Below, piece by piece: positions 1-9,508 of a stretch of DNA of 64,000 nt (position 1 is the stretch's first letter; the number at the start of each line of letters is the position of its first letter). The stretch comes from Mycobacterium paraense (GTDB lineage: Bacteria > Actinomycetota > Actinomycetes > Mycobacteriales > Mycobacteriaceae). The stretch is from the NCBI RefSeq assembly GCF_002101815.1, contig NZ_LQPM01000023.1, forward strand, positions 62,001 to 126,000, written 5' to 3'. Made by a program: the position numbers and the translations under genes. The notes under the pieces were generated by a model. The model searched no databases, had not been told where the DNA came from, and saw only the letters and a program-made list of their open reading frames with translations.

Positions 1-690
1 GCGGCCGCCCGCCGCGCCCTGGCCGAGGGGGCCGACGTGGTGGTGTCCGATCACCACGAACGACGGCTAGGGGAGACCGCCGACGAGCTTTCCGCGCTCG
101 GCCTGGGCCGCGTCGAGAAGGTGGTGTGCGACGTGACGTCCACCGCCCAGGTCGACGCGCTGATCGACTCGACCACCGCGCGCATGGGCCGCCTCGACGT
201 GCTGGTCAACAACGCCGGGCTCGGCGGGCAGACGCCGGTGGTCGACATGACGGACGACGAGTGGGACCGCGTCCTGGACGTGACGCTGACGTCGGTCTTC
301 CGGGCCACTCGCGCGGCGCTGCGGTATTTTCGCGAGGCGTCGCACGGTGGTGTCATCGTCAACAACGCCAGCGTGCTGGGCTGGCGCGCCCAACACTCGC
401 AGTCCCACTACGCCGCCGCCAAGGCCGGCGTGATGGCGCTAACCCGGTGCAGCGCAATCGAGGCCGTCGAGTACGGCGTCCGCATCAACGCCGTCTCGCC
501 CAGCATCGCCCGGCACAAGTTCCTGGACAAGACCACCTCGGCCGAGCTGCTGGACCGGCTGTCGGCCGACGAGGCGTTCGGGCGGGCCGCCGAGCCGTGG
601 GAAATCGCCTCCACCATCGCGTTTTTGGCGAGCGACTACTCGAGTTACCTGACCGGAGAGGTCATTTCGGTCTCCAGTCAGCACCCCTAA
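1..690 (+). CDS. ipdF: Short-chain dehydrogenase IpdF, 5'-truncated by the window edge
   Basis: The frame is open from base 1, so the true start and the N-terminal glycine-rich nucleotide motif lie outside the window. About 229 residues remain of a family of roughly 260. Visible SDR landmarks are NNAG (LVNNAG), the active-site YAAAK, and the closing FLASDYSSYLTGEV segment that precedes the C-terminus. The sequence and its position next to kstR2 match IpdF (Rv3559c), the dehydrogenase acting on the 5-hydroxy C/D-ring propionate CoA ester (HIP pathway). Its TAA stop overlaps the TAG stop of the convergent PPE gene. In relatives it belongs to the KstR2 regulon; its promoter is outside the window. 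Confidence 0.85.
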   Translation, partial: AAARRALAEGADVVVSDHHERRLGETADELSALGLGRVEKVVCDVTSTAQVDALIDSTTARMGRLDVLVNNAGLGGQTPVVDMTDDEWDRVLDVTLTSVFRATRAALRYFREASHGGVIVNNASVLGWRAQHSQSHYAAAKAGVMALTRCSAIEAVEYGVRINAVSPSIARHKFLDKTTSAELLDRLSADEAFGRAAEPWEIASTIAFLASDYSSYLTGEVISVSSQHP

Positions 691-2330
691 CCCGCGAAGA
701 CCCGAGCGAGGCTGAAGAGACCGCCAAACTGGGTGCCGGTGTTGAAGAATCCGGATAGCGCGCCGCTGAAGACGGGGTTGAATGTGGGCATCCCGGTATT
801 GCCGATACCCGACATCGCGCCCCCACCGATGACGGTGTTGAAGAACCCCGAGGCAAACCCGCTGGTGGCTGTGTTGTCGAAGCCAGAGATGTCTGTGCCG
901 GTGTTGTTGAAGCCCGAGTGCGAAGCGCCGGAATTGGTGGTGAAGCCGAAGCCGGTGTTAACCAGGCCCGAATTCCATGCGCCGGTGTTGAATCCGCCTG
1001 AGTTCCCCCAGCCTGTGTTCGTGCTGCCGGAGTTCCACCAGCCGGTGTCGAAACCGCCGCCGTTCCCGAAGCCGGTGTCAAGCCCACCCGAGTTGCCGAA
1101 GCCGGTATTGACGTTGCCCCCGTTACCTACGCCGAAATTCCAGTCGCCGGCATTCCCGAAGCCGATGTTGCCGGCGCCCGCGTTTGCGAAACCAAAGCTG
1201 TTGAGGTGACCCGGCAAATGGGTATTGCTGCCCGTCGAGAAGATGCCAATGTTGCCGCTGCCGGAGTTGAAGAATCCGATGTTGCCGGAGCCGGAGTTGC
1301 CGATGCCGATGTTGCCGACTCCGGAGTTCAGCCCACCGAAACTGAATTGGTTGGTCGCGGTGTTGAAATAGGTGTTGCCGACGCCGATTTCGTTGTTGCC
1401 GGTGAGCCCGAAGCCGATGTTGTTGTTGCCGGTGTTTCCGCCACCGATGTTGTTGTTGCCGGTGTTTCCACCACCGATGTTGAAGTTGCCGGTGTTCCCG
1501 CCGCCCCGGTTCCCGTCCCCGGCGTTGCCGAGGCCCCAGTTGTTGCTGCCGGCGTTGCCGAAGCCTATGTTGTGGCCGGCGTCGGAGATCGAGGCGGGGT
1601 TGAACCCATTGCCGGAACCGATGTTGCCGTTGCCCTGGTTTCCGAAGCCGATGTTTCCATTGGCCGCAACACCATTGAAGCCGTTCCCTCCGCCGATGTT
1701 GGTGTTGCCGGTGTTTCCGGTGCCGAGGTTGGCAATACCGGTATTGCCGGGGCCCACGTTGGCGTTGCCCTTGTTGCCGATTCCGAGGTTGGGCAGGGTG
1801 GCCAGGATGTCCTGCAGCGTCTGCGCGGGCACCAACTGCGCGGCCGCCGCGGAAACGCCACCGTGGTAACCGACCATCGCCGCCACGTCCTGGGCCCACA
1901 TCGCCTCGTAGTCGCCCTCGAGTTGCGCAATGGCGGGCGCGTTGAGGCCGAACCAGTTCGACATGACCATCTGCACAAGGGAATTGCGGTTGAGCTCGAC
2001 CATCAGCGGCTGCACCGTCGCGGCCTGGGCCGCCTCGAACGCGCTGACCACCGCCCGCGCCTGCGCGGCCGCGCCGCCGGCCTGGGCCGCGGCCTGGCTG
2101 AGCCACCCGGTGTAGGGGGCGGCCGCGGCCGTCATCGCCTGCGCCGACGCGCCCTGCCAGCCCTGACCGGCCAGGCCCGAGGTCACCGAGGTGAACGACG
2201 ATGCGGCCGCACTCAGCTCCGAAGCCAGGCCGTCCCAGGCCGCCGCAGCCTCCAGCATCGGTGCCGGACCGGCACCACTGAACATCAGCAGGGAATTGAT
2301 TTCCGGCGGTAACACCGCAAAATTCGCCAT
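687..2330 (-). CDS. PPE family protein, MPTR subfamily (tandem copy 1)
   Basis: This 547-residue protein has a PPE domain over about residues 1-180 (LPPEINS near the start, WQG helix-turn motif around residue 58), followed by about 330 residues of degenerate pentapeptides of the NxGxGN / NTGxxN type. That is the PPE-MPTR architecture of slow-growing mycobacteria. Such proteins are usually exported through ESX-5 and placed at the cell surface; the function here is unknown. It is the most ipdF-proximal of three consecutive same-strand PPE-MPTR genes. M. tuberculosis has a single PPE gene (PPE64) at this position between ipdF and kstR2. No PE partner gene is adjacent. Confidence 0.93.
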   Translation of the reverse strand: MANFAVLPPEINSLLMFSGAGPAPMLEAAAAWDGLASELSAAASSFTSVTSGLAGQGWQGASAQAMTAAAAPYTGWLSQAAAQAGGAAAQARAVVSAFEAAQAATVQPLMVELNRNSLVQMVMSNWFGLNAPAIAQLEGDYEAMWAQDVAAMVGYHGGVSAAAAQLVPAQTLQDILATLPNLGIGNKGNANVGPGNTGIANLGTGNTGNTNIGGGNGFNGVAANGNIGFGNQGNGNIGSGNGFNPASISDAGHNIGFGNAGSNNWGLGNAGDGNRGGGNTGNFNIGGGNTGNNNIGGGNTGNNNIGFGLTGNNEIGVGNTYFNTATNQFSFGGLNSGVGNIGIGNSGSGNIGFFNSGSGNIGIFSTGSNTHLPGHLNSFGFANAGAGNIGFGNAGDWNFGVGNGGNVNTGFGNSGGLDTGFGNGGGFDTGWWNSGSTNTGWGNSGGFNTGAWNSGLVNTGFGFTTNSGASHSGFNNTGTDISGFDNTATSGFASGFFNTVIGGGAMSGIGNTGMPTFNPVFSGALSGFFNTGTQFGGLFSLARVFAG

Positions 2331-2606
2331 CTCGGCCTCCTACCCGTTTCCGCCCGCCGCCTTGAGGCGACGTTGGTCGATATGGAATCGAGTAATCCTG
2401 CAAAGATGCTACGACCGCGGCGGCGTTGACAATAGGTTTTCGGCCCGATAGCTGCGCAGTCACTGGTCAGATGGCGCCGGTCACGCGTTAGCGGAACTGG
2501 TGACTGAACTCGGAGATGCCCGATATCAGGTTTCGAGAAGACCGAGCCGTCGCCGGTCGCCGGCTACTCGAGTTATCGCGCTAGCCGGTCAGCACGCGCG
2601 AGCGGA

Positions 2607-4259
2607 TCAAGGCAATACCCGACTGAGGCCGAACAAGCCGGACGCGCCGGTGATCAAATTGAACATGCCGGACGCGTATCCGCTTTCGAAGGTGCCCAAG
2701 AAGCCGTTCGGGTCCGGCACGATGTGGTTTCCGATGCCCGAGACGTGCCAGTCGAAGACCGATCCGCCGGAGACCGAGTTGAAGAAGCCCGAGACAAAGC
2801 CGTTGAAGTTCGCTCCGCCGCTGGCCGTGTTGTAGAAGCCCGACACGCTCTCACCGACGTTGCCGAAGCCCGAGTTCTGCTGCCCGGAGTTGGTAGTGAA
2901 GCCGACTCCGGTGTTCGCGAGGCCCGAATTCCACATTCCGGTGTTGACGGCGCCGGAATTTCCGTCACCCGTGTTGACGCTGCCCGAATTCCAGTTCCCG
3001 GTGTTGTCGACGCCGGCGTTGCCGAAGCCGGTGTTCTGAGCGCCCGAGTTTCCGAAGCCGGTGTTGAACTCCCACGAGTTCCCGAAGCCGTTGTTTCCAA
3101 GGCCCGCGTTTCCGATGCCGATGTTATTACTGCCCGAGTTCCCGAAGCCGATGTCGTTGATGTTGCCGAGGTTGAGGGTGTTGACCCCGGTGTTGAAGAT
3201 GCCGACGTTGCCGGTGCCTGAGTTGAAGAAGCCGATGTTGCCGGTACCAGAGTTCCCGATGCCGATGTTGCCGCTGCCGGAGTTCAGGCCGCCGAAGCTG
3301 AACTGGTTGGTCGCGGTGTTGAAATAGGTGTTGCCGATTCCGATTTCGTTGTTACCGGTCAGCCCGAAGCCGATGTTGTTGCTACCGGTGTTCCCGGCGC
3401 CGATGTTGTTGTTGCCGAAGTTCCCGCCGCCGCGGTTGCCGTCGCCGCTGTTGCCGAAGCCGACGTTGTTGTTGCCGGCGTTGCCCATGCCGACGTTCTG
3501 CCCGCTGGTCGGCGTCTTTCCGACGTTGCCGAAGCCGATGTTCCCGAAGCCGGCGTTCCCCGAGCCGAAGTTGCGGTTGCCGGTGTTCCCATTGCCGACG
3601 TTGTGGTTGCCGGCGTTTCCGCCGCCCAGGTTGGAGCTGCCGGTGTTGCCGTTGCCGGCGTTGCCGCTGCCGGTGTTGCCGCTGCCCAGGTTTGCGCTGC
3701 CGAGATTGCCGACGCCCAGGTTCGGCAGGCCCGCCAGCAGGTCCTGCAGGGTCTGCGCGGGCGCCAGTTGCGCGGCCGCCGCCGATGCCCCGCCGTGGTA
3801 GCCCACCATCGCCTCAACGTCTTGGGCCCACATCGCCTCGTAGTCGCCCTCGAGCTGGGCGATGGCCGGCGCGTTGAGCCCGAACCAGTTCGACATGACC
3901 ATCTGCACCAGCGAATTTCGGTTCAGCTCCACCATGATCGGATGCACCGTCGCCGCTTGGGCGGCCTCAAACGCGCTGATCACCGCGCGGGCCTGCCCGG
4001 CCGCCGTAGCGGCCTGCGAGGCCGCCGCGCTCAACCACCCCGTATACGGGGTCGCCGCCGCCGTCATCGCCTGCGCCGCAGGACCCTGCCACGCCTGACC
4101 CGCCAGCCCCGAGGTCACCGACGCGAACGACGACGCCGCCGAACCCAGTTCCGACGCCAACCCGTCCCAGGCGGCCGCCGCGTCGAGCAGGGGCGCCGAA
4201 CCCGCGCCAGCAAAGATCAATGCCGAATTCAACTCCGGGGGCAATACCAAAAAGCTCAC
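2607..4259 (-). CDS. PPE family protein, MPTR subfamily (tandem copy 2)
   Basis: This 550-residue PPE-MPTR protein starts at a GTG (MSFLVLPPELNS). The first about 180 residues closely follow those of the neighbouring copies, including the WQG motif and the segment NRNSLVQMVMSNWFGLNAPA. The rest is NxGxGN-type pentapeptide repeat. The C-terminal tail (GASGLFGLSRVLP) resembles copy 1 (FSLARVF) and copy 3 (FFSLTQLL), so the genes share both ends and differ mainly in repeat phasing. Spacers of 276 and 355 bp on either side suggest separate transcription or loose co-transcription. Function beyond the family assignment is unknown. Confidence 0.93.
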   Translation of the reverse strand: MSFLVLPPELNSALIFAGAGSAPLLDAAAAWDGLASELGSAASSFASVTSGLAGQAWQGPAAQAMTAAATPYTGWLSAAASQAATAAGQARAVISAFEAAQAATVHPIMVELNRNSLVQMVMSNWFGLNAPAIAQLEGDYEAMWAQDVEAMVGYHGGASAAAAQLAPAQTLQDLLAGLPNLGVGNLGSANLGSGNTGSGNAGNGNTGSSNLGGGNAGNHNVGNGNTGNRNFGSGNAGFGNIGFGNVGKTPTSGQNVGMGNAGNNNVGFGNSGDGNRGGGNFGNNNIGAGNTGSNNIGFGLTGNNEIGIGNTYFNTATNQFSFGGLNSGSGNIGIGNSGTGNIGFFNSGTGNVGIFNTGVNTLNLGNINDIGFGNSGSNNIGIGNAGLGNNGFGNSWEFNTGFGNSGAQNTGFGNAGVDNTGNWNSGSVNTGDGNSGAVNTGMWNSGLANTGVGFTTNSGQQNSGFGNVGESVSGFYNTASGGANFNGFVSGFFNSVSGGSVFDWHVSGIGNHIVPDPNGFLGTFESGYASGMFNLITGASGLFGLSRVLP

Positions 4260-4614
4260 GACCGTAGCCTCCTAGCTGTCCAGCCCGCCGCCGGGGCAGG
4301 CTTTAGTTGATGTGGGACACTGTTACTTTGGGGTCTAGTCCGTTCGGGATGCTCCGGCTGTGCGCACAGATCGTCGTGATACCTCGATCGGCTCCCACTA
4401 CCCCGCTCACGCCACAGCAAACCGCCACGGTGGGTGAGATTACGTCTACTCCGGCGGAAGCGGGTCGTTTCGCCGAAAATGGCGCTTGCGCCGGAATCGA
4501 TTGGCTGCGGGTGAGCAAGCCGTAAACGGTAGGTATTGCATTGCGCCGCAGCCGAATGGCCCGACTTCAGGCTGCGAGGGGCGGCATTTCCGGGGTTCGT
4601 GGAACCGAGCGAGC
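4260..4614. other. Intergenic spacer between PPE copies 2 and 3
   Basis: No convincing coding sequence or RNA gene is visible in these 355 bases. Short open frames here lack a credible start or family similarity. It presumably holds the 3' end of the transcript of copy 3 and the promoter of copy 2, but I cannot point to defined promoter boxes. Confidence 0.5.
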
Positions 4615-6261
4615 CTACAGGTTCTTCAGCAGCTGAGTGAGGCTGAAGAAGCCCGCCACACCGGTGCCCGTGTTGAAGAAACCGGTGTCTAGGCCGCTGA
4701 CGAAGCCGGTCGGGAATGCGGGCGGCACTGGCCCCGTCACGCCGGTGTTGAAGAAGCCCGAGATGTTGCCGTTGAAGAATGAACCGCCGCTGGCCTTGTT
4801 GAAGAATCCCGACATGTTCCCGGGAGGCTGGAGGCCGCCGGTGGCCGTGTTGTTGAAACCCGAGACATTGGTGCCCGTGTTGCCGAATCCGGAGGTGGTG
4901 GCGCCACTGTCGGTGGTGAACCCAATGCCCGAGTTGGCGTTCCCCGAATTGAAGTAGCCGGTGTTGATGCTGCCCGAGTTGCCGTCGAACGTGTTGAAAT
5001 TGCCAGAGTTCTCGTTACCCGTGTTCAAGCTGCCCGCGTTGCCGTAGCCGGTGTTTTCCGACCCGGAGTTTCCGACGCCGGTGTTGAGGAAGCCCGAATC
5101 GCCGAAGCCGAAATTCCCCTGGCCGGTGTTGCCGAAGCCGACGTTGCCGTAGCCCGAGTTGCCGAAGCCGAGGGTTTGGATCTTGCCCAGGTCGGCAGGA
5201 ATGGGGTTCTGGCCCGAGTTGAAGAAGCCGACATTGCCGTCGCCCGAGTTGAAGAAGCCGATGTTGTTGGTTCCGGAATTCCCGAAGCCGATGTTGCCGC
5301 TACCCGAGTTCAGGCCGTTGAAGACGAACTGACCGGTGTTCCTGTCGAAGTACGCATTGCCGAGACCGACCAGGTTATTGCCAGTGAGGCCGAAACCGAT
5401 GTTGTTGTTCCCGTTGTTGCCGGCGCCCTGGTTTCCGATGCCGGTGTTGCCCATGCCGATGTTGTTGTTGCCGAAGTTACCCATGCCGAAGTTGCCGCCG
5501 GTGTTCGGGCCGGCTCCACTATTTCCGAAACCGATGTTTCCGGCGCCGAGGTTTCCGAAGCCGAAGTTGCCGTTGCCGCCGTTGCCGCTCCCGACGTTGT
5601 TGTTGCCGACGTTGCCGCCCCCGACGTTTCCGTTGCCGCTATTGCCGTTACCGATGTTGGCGTTGCCGTTGTTGCCATTGCCGATGTTCCCGGTCGTACC
5701 GGCCTTATTGCCGATGCCCAAATTGGGCAGGGCCTGCAGGAGGTCTTGCAGGACCTGCGCGGGCGCCAGTTGAGCCGCCGCTGCCGAGGCCCCGGCGTGG
5801 TAGCCCACCATGGCCTCGACGTCCTGAGCCCACATCGCCTCGTAGTCACCCTCCAGTTGGGCGATCGCCGGCGCGTTGAAGCCGAACCAGTTCGACATCA
5901 CCATCTGCACCAGAGAGTTGCGGTTCAGCGCGACGATGATCGGCTGGATCGTGGCCGTCTGTGCCGCCTCGAACGCACTCACGACTGCCCGGGCCTGCCC
6001 GGCCGCCGCCGATGCCTGCGCCGCCGCCGCGCTGAGCCACCCGGTGTAGGGGGTGGCAGCGGCCGACATGGCCTGAGCTGCCGCACCCTGCCAGGCCTGC
6101 CCGGCCAACCCGGACGTCACCGAGTCGAACGAGGACGCCGCAGACCCGAGTTCGGAAGCCAAGCCGTCCCAGGCCGCGGCCGCCTGCAGCATCGGAGCCG
6201 AACCCGCGCCAGCGAACATCCGCAGAGAATTGATCTCCGGCGGCAGCATCAAAAAGCTCAT
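4615..6261 (-). CDS. PPE family protein, MPTR subfamily (tandem copy 3)
   Basis: This PPE-MPTR protein is 548 residues from the ATG at 6261. A GTG one codon upstream is possible, but MSFLMLPPEINS aligns with the start of copy 2, and a purine-rich AAAGGGA lies upstream. It has a PPE domain (WQG motif, NRNSLVQMVMSNWFG block), then NxGxGN repeats, ending in FFSLTQLLKNL. It is divergent from kstR2 with a long spacer between them. Near-identical N-terminal domains across the three copies point to tandem duplication, with repeat tails free to recombine. Confidence 0.93.
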   Translation of the reverse strand: MSFLMLPPEINSLRMFAGAGSAPMLQAAAAWDGLASELGSAASSFDSVTSGLAGQAWQGAAAQAMSAAATPYTGWLSAAAAQASAAAGQARAVVSAFEAAQTATIQPIIVALNRNSLVQMVMSNWFGFNAPAIAQLEGDYEAMWAQDVEAMVGYHAGASAAAAQLAPAQVLQDLLQALPNLGIGNKAGTTGNIGNGNNGNANIGNGNSGNGNVGGGNVGNNNVGSGNGGNGNFGFGNLGAGNIGFGNSGAGPNTGGNFGMGNFGNNNIGMGNTGIGNQGAGNNGNNNIGFGLTGNNLVGLGNAYFDRNTGQFVFNGLNSGSGNIGFGNSGTNNIGFFNSGDGNVGFFNSGQNPIPADLGKIQTLGFGNSGYGNVGFGNTGQGNFGFGDSGFLNTGVGNSGSENTGYGNAGSLNTGNENSGNFNTFDGNSGSINTGYFNSGNANSGIGFTTDSGATTSGFGNTGTNVSGFNNTATGGLQPPGNMSGFFNKASGGSFFNGNISGFFNTGVTGPVPPAFPTGFVSGLDTGFFNTGTGVAGFFSLTQLLKNL

Positions 6262-6681
6262 CACGCACCGTCCCTTTCAGCCCGACAGGAGAGGTAGGAG
6301 AAATAACGCTAAACCGAACGCGTAGAATCGTCTGGCGATTTACGAAACTGGATCCGATAGCGTCTGCCACATTGGATCGACTAAAAATCAGCACCGCTGC
6401 CACCGGTTCGCGCTTGCGTCGCGGCTCAAGCATTTTGGCGTGGTAGCGGCTCTCGGGAAGCGGACTTCGATTGCCAGGGTAAGCCTCGCGGCAATGGCCG
6501 CAACTGATTCATTAAAACGAGCAACCGGTCGCATTTGAAGGGCCCGGAATGGCGCTAATGCGGCCCAAGAAGCTGCCGGGTCGCCGTCGTTCCGGATGAC
6601 TAGCTGTCGCCGGACAGTATGCCGCCTTGTGACAACCCCGGCGCTTCCCGTGTGCCTTCGTCGCGCCGGCCACATTGGCCG
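6262..6681. other. Divergent intergenic region between PPE copy 3 and kstR2
   Basis: This is about 420 bases with no supported gene. It separates the PPE cluster from kstR2 and must carry the PPE copy 3 promoter; the kstR2 operator lies at its right-hand edge. I see no tRNA, repeat or terminator-like U-tract hairpin in it. Confidence 0.5.
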
Positions 6682-6695
6682 AGCAAGCGCTTGGT
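6682..6695 (+). promoter_or_regulatory. KstR2 operator upstream of kstR2
   Basis: The site AGCAAGCGCTTGGT matches the published KstR2 pattern AnCAAGnnCTTGnT at every fixed base. It lies 15 bp upstream of the kstR2 GTG start, as expected for autorepression of kstR2-fadA6. Confidence 0.88.
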
Positions 6696-6710
6696 TGATA
6701 CCCTGATCGA

Positions 6711-7313
6711 GTGGACCGAGTCGCCGGTCAGGCAAACAGTCGCCGAGACGAGTTGTTGGAGCTCGCCGCGACGATGTTCGCCGAGCGCGGTTTGCGCGCC
6801 ACCACGGTACGCGACATCGCCGACGGTGCCGGCATCCTCTCCGGCAGCCTGTACCACCATTTCTCCTCCAAGGAGGAGATGGTCGACGAGTTGCTGCGCG
6901 GCTTCCTGGATTGGTTGTTCGCGCGCTACCGGGAGATCGTCGACAGCGAGTCCAATCCGCTGGAGCGGCTCAAGGGGCTGTTCATGGCTTCGTTCGAGGC
7001 GATCGAGGATCGCCACGCCCAGGTCGTCATCTACCAGGACGAGGCCAAACGGCTGCTGTCCCAACCCCGGTTCTCCTACATCGAGGACATGAACCGGCAG
7101 CAGCGAAAGATGTGGGTGGAGGTGCTCAATCAGGGCGTCGACGAGGGATACTTCCGGCCCGACCTCGACGTCGACCTTGTCTACCGTTTCATCCGTGACA
7201 CCACCTGGGTGTCGGTGCGCTGGTATCAGCCCGGCGGACCGCTCACCGCACAGCAGGTGGGGCGGCAATATCTCGCCATCGTGCTTGGCGGCATTACCAA
7301 AGAAGGAGTCTGA
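6711..7313 (+). CDS. kstR2: TetR-family repressor KstR2
   Basis: This 200-residue protein starts at GTG, the same length as the M. tuberculosis repressor. The TetR N-terminal helix-turn-helix is plain: TTVRDIADGAGILSGSLYHHF at about residues 31-51, followed by the conserved SSKEEMVDELL. KstR2 represses the ring C/D catabolic genes and is released by HIP-CoA. The C-terminal ligand and dimer domain ends in GGITKEGV, typical of this orthologue. fadA6 starts 3 bp downstream, so the two form an operon, and the KstR2 box directly upstream implies autoregulation. Confidence 0.95.
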   Translation: MDRVAGQANSRRDELLELAATMFAERGLRATTVRDIADGAGILSGSLYHHFSSKEEMVDELLRGFLDWLFARYREIVDSESNPLERLKGLFMASFEAIEDRHAQVVIYQDEAKRLLSQPRFSYIEDMNRQQRKMWVEVLNQGVDEGYFRPDLDVDLVYRFIRDTTWVSVRWYQPGGPLTAQQVGRQYLAIVLGGITKEGV

Positions 7314-7316
7314 AAG

Positions 7317-8477
<1,161 letters not shown>

Positions 8478-8486
8478 CCCATTCCG

Positions 8487-8546
8487 GCCGAGCGTGAAAT
8501 CGGCGACGCTTCAACGGCGTGTCGCGTCATGAATTTCACACTCGGC
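8487..8546 (+). repeat. REP-like palindrome, left flank of DUF559 cassette 1
   Basis: This 60-base hairpin-forming element has outer arms GCCGAGCGTG and CACACTCGGC, with an inner CGACGC / GCGTGTCGC pair. It matches the element at 9442-9501 at 50 of 60 positions and in the same orientation. It ends 32 bp before the DUF559 start codon. Tail-side U-runs are absent, so it is not an ordinary intrinsic terminator, although it could act on the fadA6 transcript end. Confidence 0.85.
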
Positions 8547-8578
8547 GGCTTGTCGGTCCGGGTTGGCAGCATGACCGC

Positions 8579-9487
8579 ATGGCGGAGCTGTTTTTGGTCA
8601 ACGAGGCCTTGGCGGCGAAGGCCATGCCCGAACGGGCGATGCGGTCGTTATACGAGGTGGTCTACCCGGGCGTTTACGGTTCTGGCGGCGTCGAGCTGAC
8701 CGCTCGGGAGCGAGCGCGGGCGGCGTGGCTCTGGTCGCGACGGCAGGCGGTCATCGCCGGCACCTCGGCGGCCGCGCTTCTCGGGGCCAAGTGGGTAAGC
8801 CCGGCACTGGATGCGGAGCTGATTCACGACAATAGACGTCCGCCGCGTGGGATCGCAGTGCACTCCGAACGTCTGCATCTCGCCGAGGTGGTCGAAGTCG
8901 AAGGTATGCCCGTAACAACTCCAGCACGAACGGCTTTCGACATTGGGCGGTGGACATCCTCCCGGCTGCATACTGTTCAGCGGCTCGACGCGCTGGCGAA
9001 CGCGACCGGCCTCAAGATCGCTGACATCGAGCCCGTCATCGCTTCTCATCGCGGTGCCCGGGGTTTGGTGCGACTGAAAGGCGTATTGCCGCTCGTCGAC
9101 GGCGGCGCGGAATCGCCGCAGGAGACGCGAACGCGGCTGGTGTTGATCGACGCTGGATTGCCCACTCCGCAGACGCAAATCAGGGTGTGCGACGAGTACG
9201 GCGATTTCGTTGCGCGCATCGACATGGGCTATCGGGAGCTGCTCGTCGGCATCGAGTACGACGGACCGCAACACTGGACCGACCCGGCCCAGCGCCAGCG
9301 CGACATTGATCGCCACGCCGCATTGCAGGACTTGGGTTGGACGATCATCAGGTTGAGCAGCGAGCTGCTCCGGTATCGGCAAGGCACATTCATCGCCCGG
9401 GTGGTTGCGGCGATGCGAGCCGCGGGCTGGCGCCCATCCCCGCCGAGCGTGCAATCTGCGACGCCCGCTCGGCGTGTCGCGTCGTGA
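8579..9487 (+). CDS. DUF559 nuclease-like protein with AbiEi-type N-terminus, cassette 1
   Basis: This protein has 302 residues from the ATG at 8579 (MAELFLVNEAL). An earlier in-frame start at 8519 would begin inside the flanking palindrome and is disfavoured. Residues 1-75 look like the small helical N-terminal domain annotated on AbiEi-type antitoxins, with AGTSAAALLGAKW. The C-terminal domain is DUF559, a PD-(D/E)xK-like fold: GAESPQETRTRL, then DMGY, then GIEYDGPQHW and LGWTIIRLS. The candidate acidic residues (E of SPQE, D of DMGY, E of IEYDG) are intact. Position next to fadA6 equals that of Rv3555c in M. tuberculosis. The last about 15 codons and the stop lie inside the right palindrome. 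No function is established; see the cassette finding. Confidence 0.8.
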   Translation: MAELFLVNEALAAKAMPERAMRSLYEVVYPGVYGSGGVELTARERARAAWLWSRRQAVIAGTSAAALLGAKWVSPALDAELIHDNRRPPRGIAVHSERLHLAEVVEVEGMPVTTPARTAFDIGRWTSSRLHTVQRLDALANATGLKIADIEPVIASHRGARGLVRLKGVLPLVDGGAESPQETRTRLVLIDAGLPTPQTQIRVCDEYGDFVARIDMGYRELLVGIEYDGPQHWTDPAQRQRDIDRHAALQDLGWTIIRLSSELLRYRQGTFIARVVAAMRAAGWRPSPPSVQSATPARRVAS

Positions 9488-9501
9488 ACTGCACACTCGG
9501 C
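9442..9501 (+). repeat. REP-like palindrome, right flank of DUF559 cassette 1
   Basis: This 60-base element has the same design and orientation as 8487-8546. Positions 11 and 50 of the hairpin are A and T in the left copy but C and G here, which preserves the pair. The DUF559 stop codon (9485-9487) is within it, so it supplies the C-terminal residues of that protein. Confidence 0.87.
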
Positions 9502-9508
9502 GTAGAAG

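Noticed and set aside
4303..4518. Small minus-strand frame in the PPE spacer
   Set aside because: It has no recognisable domain, weak start context and atypical composition; treated as non-coding.
900..6000. Dense short repeats with period of about 15 bases
   Set aside because: These are codons for the NxGxGN pentapeptides of PPE-MPTR proteins, not a CRISPR array or non-coding satellite.
8487..8546. Palindrome after fadA6 as an intrinsic terminator
   Set aside because: It has no U-tract, is matched by a second copy that includes a stop codon inside a gene, and belongs to the cassette repeat family. Secondary terminator activity is not excluded.
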